Shown here one piece after another: positions 1 to 7,108 of a stretch of DNA of 16,316 bases. A model generated the notes under the pieces. The model did no database searches, was not told the origin of the DNA, and saw nothing but the letters and a program-made list of their open reading frames with translations. A program made the position numbers and the translations under genes. The DNA lies in the NCBI GenBank assembly GCA_002405485.1, contig DHLW01000153.1:3271-19586 (forward strand). The letters are read 5' to 3'. The stretch's first letter is position 1. Each line of letters begins with the position of its first letter. This DNA comes from Phycisphaerales bacterium UBA4658 (GTDB taxonomy: Bacteria > Planctomycetota > Phycisphaerae > Phycisphaerales > UBA1924).

Positions 1-906
1 AAGCCCGAGACGGTCGCCCGTGCCGGTCGCCTCTCGCGCCGCGAGGAAATGAACGAGGACTGGGTGCGGGAGATGAATGCGTGGTTCGCTCGGCACGAGT
101 CGAGCAAAAGCCCCGGATGGAACGAGCCGCCGGACTACAGCCCTGCGTACGTCGCCTGGCTGCTGTGGGGCGGCGACGCCGGGCAGTCGTTTTCTGCACG
201 CAAGGTAGAGGAACTAGACCGCGAGAATGATAGGAGTGCCACCATGGATGCCGTGATTGAGCGCCGCGACTGGGTCTTTGAGGACGACGAGGCCCTGGTC
301 ATCGAGAAGCGAAGCGACGGCCGCCCGGTCATTTCGGGGTATGCGGTGAAGTGGAACTCGCTATCGGTCGATATGGGCGGGTTCCGCGAGCGGTTCCTGC
401 CGGGTGCCTTCGACAAGGTGCTTTCGCGTTCCTACAAGAAGGCGGACCCCATCGCTCTGTTCAACCACGACCCGTCGATCGTGCTCGGCCGGGCATCCAG
501 CGGGACGCTCGAAGTGAAGGCGGACGACAAGGGGCTGGCCTACCGGATCTTCCCGCCGACCACTCGGGCGGACATCGTGGAGCTGGTCGAGCGCGGGGAT
601 GTCCGCGGTGCCAGCTTCGCGTTCACCGTCGAGCCCAAGGGCGAAGCGTGGGGGCCAGACGACAGCGGCAAGCCGCTGCGTTCAATCTCGGAGGCGTCCG
701 GCCTTTTCGACATTTCCGTCGTCGTGAATCCCGCCTACCCAGCTTCGACCACGAGCGTTGCCCGTCGAAGCTTGGAGCAGTGGCTAGCATCGCAGGAACA
801 GGAACCGGTCGTACCGGAACCGATCGCGGTGCGGCGTGGTCTGCTGCCGGCAGCGGCAGCTTCCATGCGGCTCACCGCCGCCATACTGCGGAGCAAAGCG
901 TGCTGA
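1..906 (+). CDS. HK97-family prohead protease with N-terminal fused domain (5' partial)
   Basis: Serine protease that would cleave the capsid N-terminal delta domain and itself during prohead maturation. The frame is open from the left edge, so the start may lie outside the window. A second start at ATG 244 has a good Shine-Dalgarno (TAGGAG at 231-236, 8-nt spacer), so a free-standing protease may also be made. The protease part carries the U9/U35 signature: FNHD with candidate catalytic His at codon 156 counted from base 1, RGASFAF with candidate Ser at codon 205, and the DISVVVNPAYP block. The first 75 or so codons (WFARHESS, PAYVAWLLWGGDAG, ARKV) resemble a small domain I associate with phage XkdF-like proteins; its function is unknown to me. 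The gene sits directly upstream of the capsid gene, as expected. The protease call is secure; the true start and the role of the N-terminal domain are not. Confidence 0.9.
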   Translation, partial: KPETVARAGRLSRREEMNEDWVREMNAWFARHESSKSPGWNEPPDYSPAYVAWLLWGGDAGQSFSARKVEELDRENDRSATMDAVIERRDWVFEDDEALVIEKRSDGRPVISGYAVKWNSLSVDMGGFRERFLPGAFDKVLSRSYKKADPIALFNHDPSIVLGRASSGTLEVKADDKGLAYRIFPPTTRADIVELVERGDVRGASFAFTVEPKGEAWGPDDSGKPLRSISEASGLFDISVVVNPAYPASTTSVARRSLEQWLASQEQEPVVPEPIAVRRGLLPAAAASMRLTAAILRSKAC

Positions 907-1091
907 ACGCGGGTTGCAACTGCCCCAAGTGCCACAAGGGCCGCATGCGGACACGGTCCAGCATGCAGGCTGGCGAACTGCACCAAGTCCGCTACCTAGA
1001 GTGCCAAGCGTGCGGTAACAGGGCAAAGACGATCGTGCCTGCTGCCAGCGTCTTCAGGCGGTCGTTTGTACCGTACAAGCAAAACGGCTAG
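900..1091 (+). CDS. Small zinc-ribbon protein, Ogr/Delta-like pattern
   Basis: A 63-residue protein from GTG 900, overlapping the protease stop by 7 nt, with GGAG at 890-893 as ribosome binding site. It shows CNCPKC near the N-terminus and CQAC about 25 residues later, separated by an RMRTRSS stretch and an RYLEC run. That spacing and the arginine/serine linker recall the Ogr/Delta late-transcription activators of P2-like phages, but the match is by eye and the protein could equally be a structural zinc ribbon. The same frame is open far upstream across the protease gene, but that part is a shadow; the overlap and binding site support the GTG start. No function can be assigned beyond probable zinc binding. 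Confidence 0.6.
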   Translation: MLNAGCNCPKCHKGRMRTRSSMQAGELHQVRYLECQACGNRAKTIVPAASVFRRSFVPYKQNG

Positions 1092-1162
1092 GCGGCGGTT
1101 CGCGTATCCGTATCGTGAGCGAAGACACGAGGTCACCGTTCACCACATACGGAGCGCCAAGG

Positions 1163-2458
1163 ATGGCCACTAAAATCGCCCAGCTTCAGGATCGCGCCGC
1201 TGCTCTCGCCGGCCTGCTCGAAGAGAACGCCAAGGTCGAGGAGCGGAACGCCGACGTGGAAGCGCGTCAGGCTGAACTCGTCGCCGAGGCTGAGAAGGTC
1301 CAGGCCGACCTGGAGCGCGAGACCGCGATCCAGAACAAGATCGCCGCTCTTCGCGGTGCGGTGAGCAAGTCGGCCGCTCCGGTCGAGGTGGCCGAGGCCC
1401 CCAAGCCGGTCGCCGTGAGCCGTGAGGCGAAGCGGTACACGAACCTCCGCGGGTTCGACAACTCGTCCGACGCCGAGGCGTGCGGCCGGTGGATCCGCGG
1501 CTACGTGCTCGGCCGGTCGGAAGACCGGGCGTGGTACGAGAAGAACGTCGAAGCCCGCGCCCTGTCGAGCAACGACAACAGCAAGGGCGGCGTGCTGATC
1601 CCCGAGACCTTCGCCGCTTCTGTCATCCGCCTGGTCGACGAGTACTCATCCATCCCGCAGCAGGCCAACGTCATCCCGATGTCGGCCCCGACGCTCTACA
1701 TTCCGCGTCGGACCGGTGGCAACACGGCGTACTTCGTCGCGGAGAACTCCGAGACCACCAACAGCGACATGACGACCGACAACGTCATGCTGTCGGCCAA
1801 GGACGTTCGGGTCGGAACCCGCGTTCCCAATAGCCTGATCGACGACTCTGCGGTGGACCTTGCCTCGCTCGTCGCCCAGGAGTTCGCCTTGGCGATCAGC
1901 AAGAAGATCGACGACGCCGGCTTCGCTGGTGACGGCACCTCGACGCACGGCGGCATCCGCGGCATCCAGTGGAAGTTCGAGAACGAAACGCTGACGGCTG
2001 GCATCCACAACTCGTCGCAGACCGCCGTCACCTCGCTGACGGTCGACGACTTCCTGACGGCCGTGGCCAAGCTTCCCAGCTACGGGCGTGCTCGGGCGTC
2101 GTGGTACGTGACCCCGCAGATGTACGCCCTCGCGATGCAGTCGCTCGCCCTCAGCTCGCCCGGCTCGGCCGCCGAGCTGATGAACGGCGTCAACATCCCG
2201 CGGTTCTGCGGCTACCCCGTGCTGTTCAACAACAGCATGCGGACCACGGCTTCCACGAACCAGGTCGTGGCGCTCTTCGGCGACCTGTCGCTGTCGACCC
2301 ACTACGGCCTGCGTCGGAACGTCGCGATCCGTGCGAGCACGGACCGCTACATCGAGTTCGACCAGACCTACTTCCAGGCGACCGTCGCATTCGACATCGT
2401 CACGTCCGACGTGGGCGATGCGTCGACCGCCGGTCCTGTCGTGGCCCTCATCCTCTAA
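1163..2458 (+). CDS. HK97-fold major capsid protein
   Basis: Forms the icosahedral shell. I chose ATG 1163 (GGAG at 1151-1154, 8-nt spacer) giving 431 residues; GTG 1115, 16 codons upstream and in frame, has no convincing ribosome site. Residues 1-65 are a charged, heptad-like helix (the delta or scaffolding domain expected to be removed by the protease), followed by a Pro/Val linker. The mature-like domain begins near residue 130-145 (ALSSNDNSKGGVLIPE) and has the family hallmarks: YIPRRTGG, VAENSETTNSD, the E-loop/spine region, VAQEFALAISKKID and the GDGTS...GIRGI motif, then a TSDVGD-containing C-terminus. This is the normal position after the prohead protease. The family is certain; the protease cut site is inferred only. 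Confidence 0.96.
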   Translation: MATKIAQLQDRAAALAGLLEENAKVEERNADVEARQAELVAEAEKVQADLERETAIQNKIAALRGAVSKSAAPVEVAEAPKPVAVSREAKRYTNLRGFDNSSDAEACGRWIRGYVLGRSEDRAWYEKNVEARALSSNDNSKGGVLIPETFAASVIRLVDEYSSIPQQANVIPMSAPTLYIPRRTGGNTAYFVAENSETTNSDMTTDNVMLSAKDVRVGTRVPNSLIDDSAVDLASLVAQEFALAISKKIDDAGFAGDGTSTHGGIRGIQWKFENETLTAGIHNSSQTAVTSLTVDDFLTAVAKLPSYGRARASWYVTPQMYALAMQSLALSSPGSAAELMNGVNIPRFCGYPVLFNNSMRTTASTNQVVALFGDLSLSTHYGLRRNVAIRASTDRYIEFDQTYFQATVAFDIVTSDVGDASTAGPVVALIL

Positions 2459-2487
2459 CTCGCCGAACCCACAAGGAGATCCTAAAC

Positions 2488-2925
2488 ATGGACATGGTGC
2501 AGGCTTCCAAGTCGGTCGTCGAGTCGCTCACGGCCACTTCCGCGCAGACCGCCTCGAGCACGATCGACGTGGTTGGCTTCGACAGCATTAGCGTCGACGT
2601 GCTCTACCGCCCGACGGCGGCCGGTGCTCCGTCGGTGCTGCGGCTCATGGGGTCGAACGACCAGACGACCTTCTCCACGATCTCGGGGCTCGTCTCGGGC
2701 ACCGACTACACGCTGTCGTCTGCTGGCACGACCAGCGGCCTCGTCTACCGGTTCGATGCTTCGCTGAAGCACGTCGGCCGGTACGTCCGCGTCGAGTGCA
2801 CCCCGAACTCTGCTGTCGGTGCGACGGCTGCCACGGTCGTCGTGGCGGCTCGTCTCCACCAGGCCGAGAAGGGCCCGGTGTCCGCGTCCGATAAGGGCGT
2901 CGGTCAGGCGATCACACGTAGCTGA
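2488..2925 (+). CDS. Unknown beta-rich virion protein, possible capsid decoration
   Basis: A 145-residue protein immediately downstream of the capsid gene, with a strong AAGGAG at 2473-2478 and 9-nt spacer. It has no cysteine cluster, signal peptide or membrane segment. The sequence alternates hydrophobic and Ser/Thr residues (STIDVVGFDSISVDVLYRP, RFDASLKHVGRYVRVECTP), which suggests a beta-sandwich such as those used in decoration or head-fibre proteins. The position between capsid and neck genes supports a head role, but I do not recognise the family. It ends in tandem stops, TGA then TAG, at 2923-2928. Confidence 0.75.
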   Translation: MDMVQASKSVVESLTATSAQTASSTIDVVGFDSISVDVLYRPTAAGAPSVLRLMGSNDQTTFSTISGLVSGTDYTLSSAGTTSGLVYRFDASLKHVGRYVRVECTPNSAVGATAATVVVAARLHQAEKGPVSASDKGVGQAITRS

Positions 2926-2958
2926 TAGTTCGACAACCTGTAACCGCAGGAGGTTGCC

Positions 2959-3726
2959 GTGGGCGCGGCAGCAGCTGTGGCGGGCGTAAAGCCTGCTGTA
3001 TTGCAGACCGGAGCCGGTCCGGTCCGCGTGTCATGTGCCATGTCCGTGCCTCGGCTCGGCTGGCAGGATCACATGTTCTGCTGGGCTCGTGGGCTCCTGC
3101 CGTACGGCATCGCCCCCATTCGCCTAGAAGGTGCGTTTTGGGGTCAATGTTTGTCTCGGGTGCTCACCGACATGGTCGAGGGCGACGACGACCCGAGCCA
3201 GCCCCCGCTGTGGATCCTGACGCTGGACTATGACAGCGTCTGGGAGGCGGATGCCGTGCCGCGTCTGCTGACCTACGCCGTGGCCAGCGACTTCGACTGC
3301 GTGGCTGCTGTCCAGATGAAGCGACGGGATGGCGATCCGCTGTTCACGATGAACATGCCGGACGGAAGCCGGGCCGGCGAAGTTCGCCGGGATCACTTCA
3401 TCTATCACAACATCGTCGAAGTGAACACGGCACACTTTGGGCTGACCTTTCTAAAGGCTTCAGCCCTCAAGAAGATGCCGCACCCGTGGTTCCTCGGTAC
3501 GCCCGGCGAAGACGGCAAGTGGGGGCCCGACCGCGTCGATGACGACATTCACTTTTGGAAGGTTGCGAAAGACGCCGGGTTGAAGGTGGGCGTGTGTCCG
3601 CGAGTCGTGCTCGGGCACGCCGAGGTGTGGTTGAAGTGGCCAGACCAGCAGATGAAGCCATTGTTGCAGCATCCCGGCGAGTTCTGGGATCGCAACGGAA
3701 CACCACCGGATGGAGTCTGGAAATGA
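2959..3726 (+). CDS. GT-A-like glycosyltransferase
   Basis: Predicted to transfer a sugar from a nucleotide-sugar donor. It starts at GTG 2959 behind a strong site, GCAGGAGG at 2946-2953. The 255-residue protein has WILTLDYDSVWE with a DxD metal/nucleotide-sugar motif at residues 90-92, then a beta strand DFDCVAAVQMKRR near 111-123. A hydrophobic HFGLTFLKASAL follows at 159-170, then DRVDDDIHFWKVAKDAG around 191-207 and a late VLGHAEV with His220. This order (DxD, central strand, acidic helix, late histidine) is typical of GT-A enzymes. There is no membrane segment, so it is probably cytosolic. It lies inside the head operon and overlaps the next gene by ATGA, so a virion protein is the most economical target, but glycosylation of phage DNA or a host surface polymer is possible. 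The specific acceptor and sugar cannot be read. Confidence 0.8.
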   Translation: MGAAAAVAGVKPAVLQTGAGPVRVSCAMSVPRLGWQDHMFCWARGLLPYGIAPIRLEGAFWGQCLSRVLTDMVEGDDDPSQPPLWILTLDYDSVWEADAVPRLLTYAVASDFDCVAAVQMKRRDGDPLFTMNMPDGSRAGEVRRDHFIYHNIVEVNTAHFGLTFLKASALKKMPHPWFLGTPGEDGKWGPDRVDDDIHFWKVAKDAGLKVGVCPRVVLGHAEVWLKWPDQQMKPLLQHPGEFWDRNGTPPDGVWK

Positions 3727-3950
3727 GTACTATCGAAATGGTCCGCGTTCGGTTCCTGCGGCCTTACACCGCCTACCGCCCCGGACAGCTGGTCCCGGTG
3801 ACCCGAGGGCTGGCGAGGACGCTGGAACTGCAGAGGATCGCGAAAGTCGAGGAGCAGACGCCGCTGGAGTTTGCCGAGGCTCCGCAGCCGCAGGCAGTCG
3901 AGCGAGCTGAAGCGCCGGTCGCCAAGAGACGCAGGAAGAAGCATGCGTAG
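3723..3950 (+). CDS. Small protein with basic C-terminus, unknown head-region protein
   Basis: A 75-residue protein starting at ATG 3723 inside an ATGA overlap with the glycosyltransferase stop, with GGAG a few bases upstream; the overlap implies translational coupling. The N-terminal half (VRVRFLRPYTAYRPGQLVPV) looks like a short beta-barrel entry, and the C-terminus is a charged tail ending in KRRRKKHA. Proteins of this size and shape are common just before the gp6-type connector in HK97-like phages, but I do not recognise a named family. Confidence 0.7.
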   Translation: MSTIEMVRVRFLRPYTAYRPGQLVPVTRGLARTLELQRIAKVEEQTPLEFAEAPQPQAVERAEAPVAKRRRKKHA

Positions 3951-4575
3951 CTACCGCAGCCTGATCGTCAGCACGGCCCCGCAGGCGGCCGACCGCCCGG
4001 TGACGGTTGCGGAAGCGAAGGAGCACCTGCGGGTTGTCGATTTCACCGACGACGATACCTACATCGGCACGCTCATCGACTCCGCGACTCGCTGGTGCGA
4101 GGATTTCTGCGAGCGAACATTCCAGGCGTGCGCGTACACGGTGGCGTTCGACGATTTCTACAATCTTCGCATCGAGCTTCCGCGCCCGCCGGTGCGGCTG
4201 AACAGTAGTGCGGCGAGCGCCACCGTCACCATTTCGTACGTCGACACTGGCGGTACGACGCAGACGCTGACCTGGGCCGAAAGCGGCACGCAGGACTTCC
4301 GCTTGGACAAGGACCACACGCCGGGGCTCGTGTACCCGCTCTACCTAGAGACGTGGCCATCGGCGAGACTCGACGATAAGGCGGTGCAGATCACGTACCT
4401 CGCTGGGTACGGCTCGGTGGCAAGCGTGCCCGTGGCTGCGAAGCATGCGATCAAGCTACTCGTCGGGCATTGGTACACGCACCGCGAGCCTGTGGTCGTC
4501 GGGCAGGGAGCCAACGACGTGCCGCTATCGGTTCGGGCGTTGCTCGAGCCGCTGAAGTGGAAGCAGTACGCGTGA
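3943..4575 (+). CDS. Head-tail connector, HK97 gp6-like
   Basis: Adaptor ring that docks on the portal and carries the neck. The 210-residue protein begins at ATG 3943 (AGGAAG just upstream), overlapping the previous gene by 8 nt. Its N-terminal third matches the family pattern: VTVAEAKEHLRVVD, then DDDTYIGTLIDSATRWCEDFCERTF, the helical bundle of phage connector proteins. The middle is a beta-rich insertion, and a final helix follows (AAKHAIKLLVGHWYTHREPV and a C-terminal SVRALLEPLKW). The order connector, head closure, gp10, terminator that follows is the standard neck cluster. Confidence 0.87.
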   Translation: MRSYRSLIVSTAPQAADRPVTVAEAKEHLRVVDFTDDDTYIGTLIDSATRWCEDFCERTFQACAYTVAFDDFYNLRIELPRPPVRLNSSAASATVTISYVDTGGTTQTLTWAESGTQDFRLDKDHTPGLVYPLYLETWPSARLDDKAVQITYLAGYGSVASVPVAAKHAIKLLVGHWYTHREPVVVGQGANDVPLSVRALLEPLKWKQYA

Positions 4576-4583
4576 GGTGACCG

Positions 4584-4904
4584 ATGCTACGTGCCGGGCT
4601 CCTCGACAAAACTGCCGTCATCCAGACGCCGGCCGATACGGTCAACAGCCTGGGCGAGCCGGTGCTGACCTACAGCACTTTCAAGACGCGGCGTATTGCC
4701 CTCTTGCCGACGAGCGGCACGGAGCAGATCGACGCCATGGCCACGCAGGGCACGGTACTGCACAGGATCCGCATGCGGTACACGGCGGGCTTGAAGCCCA
4801 AGATGCGGGTGCTCTGCGAAAGCCGCACGTTTGAGATCCAGTCTGTCATGGAACGCGGTCGCCGCGAGGAGCACGAGGTCCTTGCGACGGAGGTGGTGGA
4901 CTGA
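4584..4904 (+). CDS. Head closure / head-tail joining protein, SPP1 gp16-like
   Basis: A 106-residue beta-barrel-type protein expected to seal the head after packaging and join the tail. The pattern is that of the phage head-tail joining family: an N-terminal LRAGLLDKTAVIQTP, the LGEPVLTYSTFKTRRIALLP segment, and then HRIRMRYTAGLKPKMRVLCESRTFEIQSV. It starts at ATG 4584, 8 nt after the connector stop, with GAGGTGA upstream. Its final TGA shares one base with the next ATG (4902-4906), which implies coupling. Confidence 0.85.
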   Translation: MLRAGLLDKTAVIQTPADTVNSLGEPVLTYSTFKTRRIALLPTSGTEQIDAMATQGTVLHRIRMRYTAGLKPKMRVLCESRTFEIQSVMERGRREEHEVLATEVVD

Positions 4905-5458
4905 TGGCACAAATGGGAGTTCGCATACAGGGCGTTGAGGAGATCCTGCAAGGCTTTGCAAAGCTGCCAAAGGGAATGCAGAAAAAGTACCTCGGGGCGG
5001 CTGTGCGTGCCGCGAGCAAATCTGAGGTCCGAACGGTTCGGTCGCTTACGCCACGCGGGCCGACGGGAAACCTCAAGCGGTCGGTGGGGTTGCTGGTTGA
5101 GAAAAAGAAGAAGGCCACGACCTCCACCGCTGTTCTCGGCTACCGCCGCGACGGTGACAAAAAGGGCTTTCATGCGTGGTGGATCGAAGAGGGCGTAAAA
5201 GATCGCACGCCACGAGGCCGCACTTTTGCGGTCCCGGCGGCAAACGTCAAAAGCCTGTTTGCCGAGCAGCAAGTGAACAACGGCACCGTGTTTTGGCAGA
5301 GCGTCAAGGGCTTCTCCGGCACCGGCAAATTCAAGGCATGGGCTGACTCCGCGCTGCCGCAGATCAAAAGCAGGCTGGAAGGCGTGCTGGGCGAATACCT
5401 CGACAAGGCGATTGCTGAGACCGCACGCCGCGAACTGCGAAAGATGCAGGGCAAATAA
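4904..5458 (+). CDS. HK97 gp10-like neck/tail completion protein
   Basis: A 184-residue protein with the gp10 family landmarks: an N-terminal VEEILQGFAKLPKGMQKKYLGAAVRAA helix, a TPRGPTGNLKRSV loop near residues 49-61, and HAWWIEEGVKDR near residues 89-100, the counterpart of the family's W-E-x-G block. The C-terminal part is a long helix (LPQIKSRLEGVLGEYLDKAIAETA) and the protein is lysine-rich. It starts on the ATG that overlaps the head-closure stop, with GGAGGTGG upstream. It sits between head closure and tail terminator, the usual neck position. The family call is good; the exact role in assembly is known only by analogy. Confidence 0.85.
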   Translation: MAQMGVRIQGVEEILQGFAKLPKGMQKKYLGAAVRAASKSEVRTVRSLTPRGPTGNLKRSVGLLVEKKKKATTSTAVLGYRRDGDKKGFHAWWIEEGVKDRTPRGRTFAVPAANVKSLFAEQQVNNGTVFWQSVKGFSGTGKFKAWADSALPQIKSRLEGVLGEYLDKAIAETARRELRKMQGK

Positions 5459-5460
5459 CC

Positions 5461-5874
5461 ATGCCATCCACCCCGATCGACTCCCCGCTGTACACGCTGG
5501 TTAAGAACTCGGCGGACGTTATCGCGATCGCTGGCACGCGGGTCTATGCGGTCCAGGCCCCGCAGGGAACCGCGCTGCCGTTCGTGGTTTTCACTCGTGA
5601 AGACGGCGACCGGCGGGACTTTGGACACATGACCGGGCACACCGGATACGTCCGGGCGACGTTCACCTTTACGTGCCTAGCGGCGCGGCTCGAGACGGTT
5701 AGAAACCTCGCGCGGGCAGTACGTCGAGTTTTACAATATGCCAAGGGTTCCGGCATCCGGTACGCGCGGGTCGTACAGGACCAGGACCTCCAAGAGGCCC
5801 CGACGAGCGGCGAGCAGCTGCCGACGTATCGCACGGACATTACGGTCGAAGTCACCTACGTGGAGACGGTGTAA
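5461..5874 (+). CDS. Tail terminator, DUF3168-like
   Basis: A 137-residue protein, 2 nt after the gp10 stop. It has the family layout: N-terminal helix (SPLYTLVKNSADVIAIAG), a strand with TRVYAVQAPQGTALPFVVFTRE, a central TFTFTCLAARLETVRNLARAVRRVL unit, and a C-terminal TYRTDITVEVTYVE strand. The terminator caps the finished tail tube and forms the interface with the head. The location immediately before the tail-tube genes fits. The ribosome site is weak, so coupling to the upstream gene is likely. Confidence 0.83.
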   Translation: MPSTPIDSPLYTLVKNSADVIAIAGTRVYAVQAPQGTALPFVVFTREDGDRRDFGHMTGHTGYVRATFTFTCLAARLETVRNLARAVRRVLQYAKGSGIRYARVVQDQDLQEAPTSGEQLPTYRTDITVEVTYVETV

Positions 5875-5876
5875 AC

Positions 5877-6284
5877 ATGGCAGTCGACATCGGACAGGGA
5901 ACGTACATCACCTTCGGCAGCATCCTCGGAAGTGCCACGAACGGCGTCTACAAGCTGACCGGTCTGTCGTGGAGCGGTATCGAGCGGGCGGCCGTGGACG
6001 CTAGCCACATGACCAGCTCGGGCGGCAAAGACTACGTCGCCAGCTCGGTCTACGATCCCGGCGAGGTCTCCGCGGAAATCCTGTTTGACCCGTCCGTAAA
6101 GCCGTGGACGGCGTTGACCAACGTGAGCACCAACCAAGCTGTCGAAGTTCGGTTTGCCAATGGCGGCGACACGACGCTGATGTGGAGCGCCTACGGCTAC
6201 GTCAGCGGGTTCGAGGCCGGCAGCCAGGTCGAGGACATGCAGTCCGGCACCGTCACCATCAAGGTCAGCGGCTCAATCTCGTAA
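5877..6284 (+). CDS. Tail tube (major tail) protein, copy 1
   Basis: A 135-residue tail-tube protein. It has SWSGIERAAVDASHM, then SSVYDPGEVSAEILFDPS, and ends in GTVTIKVSGSIS. The YDPGE...AEILFDP block is characteristic of lambda gpV-type tube proteins, which stack as hexameric rings. It starts 2 nt after the terminator stop. The following gene is a close paralogue; by hand alignment about 95 of 135 positions are identical. This copy is four residues shorter, mainly in the loop near residue 20. Confidence 0.88.
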   Translation: MAVDIGQGTYITFGSILGSATNGVYKLTGLSWSGIERAAVDASHMTSSGGKDYVASSVYDPGEVSAEILFDPSVKPWTALTNVSTNQAVEVRFANGGDTTLMWSAYGYVSGFEAGSQVEDMQSGTVTIKVSGSIS

Positions 6285-6302
6285 GTCAGGGAGGCCTTCA
6301 CC

Positions 6303-6722
6303 ATGCCAGCGGACATCGGGCAAGGAAGCTACATCACCTTTGGAACGATCCTTGGATCGGGGTCTGGTTCCGCGGCCACCGGTCAGTACAAGGTCACGAG
6401 CATTTCTTGGAGTGGGATCGAACGTGCTGTCGTGGACGCAAGCCACATGCTGACCACCGGCGGAAAAGAGTTCGTGGCCAGCGAACTCTATGACCCCGGC
6501 GAGATTACCGCTGAGATCCTGTTCGACCCGTCCGTGAAGCCATGGACGGCAATTACCAGCGTGGATACGGCCCAGGCCGTGGCGGTGTACTTCGCGGACG
6601 GCGGAGCGAACGTGGCTGCCTGGAGTGCCAAGGGCTACCTGACAGCCTTCGAAGCTGGCAGCCAGATGGAAGACATGCAGACGGGCACGATCACCATCAA
6701 GGTGAGTGGCTCGATCTCGTGA
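6303..6722 (+). CDS. Tail tube (major tail) protein, copy 2
   Basis: A 139-residue paralogue of the preceding tube protein, with its own strong ribosome site (GGGAGG about 8 nt before ATG 6303). It keeps the SWSGIERA, VDASHM, YDPGE, AEILFDPSVKPWTA, FEAGSQ, EDMQ and TIKVSGSIS blocks. Differences cluster in the residue 18-30 loop, the AVYFADGGANVAAWSA segment and scattered conservative changes. Both copies are intact, so neither looks like a decaying duplicate. The second could be an alternative tube subunit, a ring-specific variant or a dispersed minor tail protein. Confidence 0.88.
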   Translation: MPADIGQGSYITFGTILGSGSGSAATGQYKVTSISWSGIERAVVDASHMLTTGGKEFVASELYDPGEITAEILFDPSVKPWTAITSVDTAQAVAVYFADGGANVAAWSAKGYLTAFEAGSQMEDMQTGTITIKVSGSIS

Positions 6723-6743
6723 TGAGGCAAGGAGGCGCGGACG

Positions 6744-7097
6744 ATGGCTTTGACTCGCGAAGAGATCAAGGCGAAGCGCGGCGTGCTGCCGCGTGAAGCT
6801 CTTGATGTACCGGCGCTCGGCGGCACGGTCTACGTGTCGAAGATGAACGCTCGGATGCGTGACCAATTTGAACAGATGGTTACCGGCGGCAAGGTGGGCG
6901 GCATGAACCTCGACAACATCCGCGCTCGGTTCGTGGCGCTGGTGACGGTCGACGCCGACGGCAAGCCGCTGTTCACCCAAGAGGATGCCGACTGGATCGG
7001 CGAACTCGACACGGAAGCCGTGCAGGCCATCGTGGACAAGGGCTTCGAGCTGAACGGCATCGGGCAGAACGCCGTCGAGGAAGCGGCAAAAAACTAG
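6744..7097 (+). CDS. Tail assembly chaperone, gpG-like (zero frame)
   Basis: A 117-residue helical protein between tail tube and tape measure, the standard place for tail assembly chaperones. It starts at ATG 6744 with AAGGAGG at 6729-6735. Notable segments are LTREEIKAKRGVLP, VYVSKMNARMRDQFEQMV, RARFVALVTVDADGKPLFTQEDADWI and VQAIVDKGFELNGI. Its last codons before TAG are GCA AAA AAC, which place an A_AAA_AAC heptamer exactly in frame; a -1 slip there continues into the next frame to give a 216-residue fusion. This chaperone would coat the tape measure protein during tail assembly. Confidence 0.85.
   Translation: MALTREEIKAKRGVLPREALDVPALGGTVYVSKMNARMRDQFEQMVTGGKVGGMNLDNIRARFVALVTVDADGKPLFTQEDADWIGELDTEAVQAIVDKGFELNGIGQNAVEEAAKN
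7088..7094 (+). promoter_or_regulatory. Programmed -1 ribosomal frameshift site, A_AAA_AAC
   Basis: The heptamer AAAAAAC at 7088-7094 reads A | AAA | AAC in the zero frame of the upstream chaperone gene and is followed immediately by TAG at 7095-7097. A -1 slip continues as CTA GAG AGG CGA CCT GTG ATG and enters the downstream frame with no stop until 7391-7393. This is the canonical slippery pattern. The arrangement parallels the lambda G/G-T tail chaperone frameshift. No stimulatory pseudoknot was verified by folding. Confidence 0.8.
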
Positions 7098-7108
7098 AGA
7101 GGCGACCT

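Noticed and set aside
351..899. Long open frame preceding the zinc-ribbon start
   Set aside because: It lies in a second frame across the protease catalytic region and has arginine/glycine-rich shadow composition; only the part from GTG 900 has a ribosome site and cysteine motifs.
1115..1162. GTG 1115 as the capsid start
   Set aside because: No ribosome site at proper spacing; ATG 1163 has GGAG 8 nt upstream and gives the expected helical N-terminus.
1646..2302. 218-residue minus-strand frame opposite the capsid gene
   Set aside because: Composition is typical of the antisense of a GC-rich gene, with no motif, and the plus-strand capsid assignment is secure.
4670..5467. 265-residue minus-strand frame opposite neck genes
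   Set aside because: Antisense shadow of the head-closure and gp10-like genes, no recognised domain.
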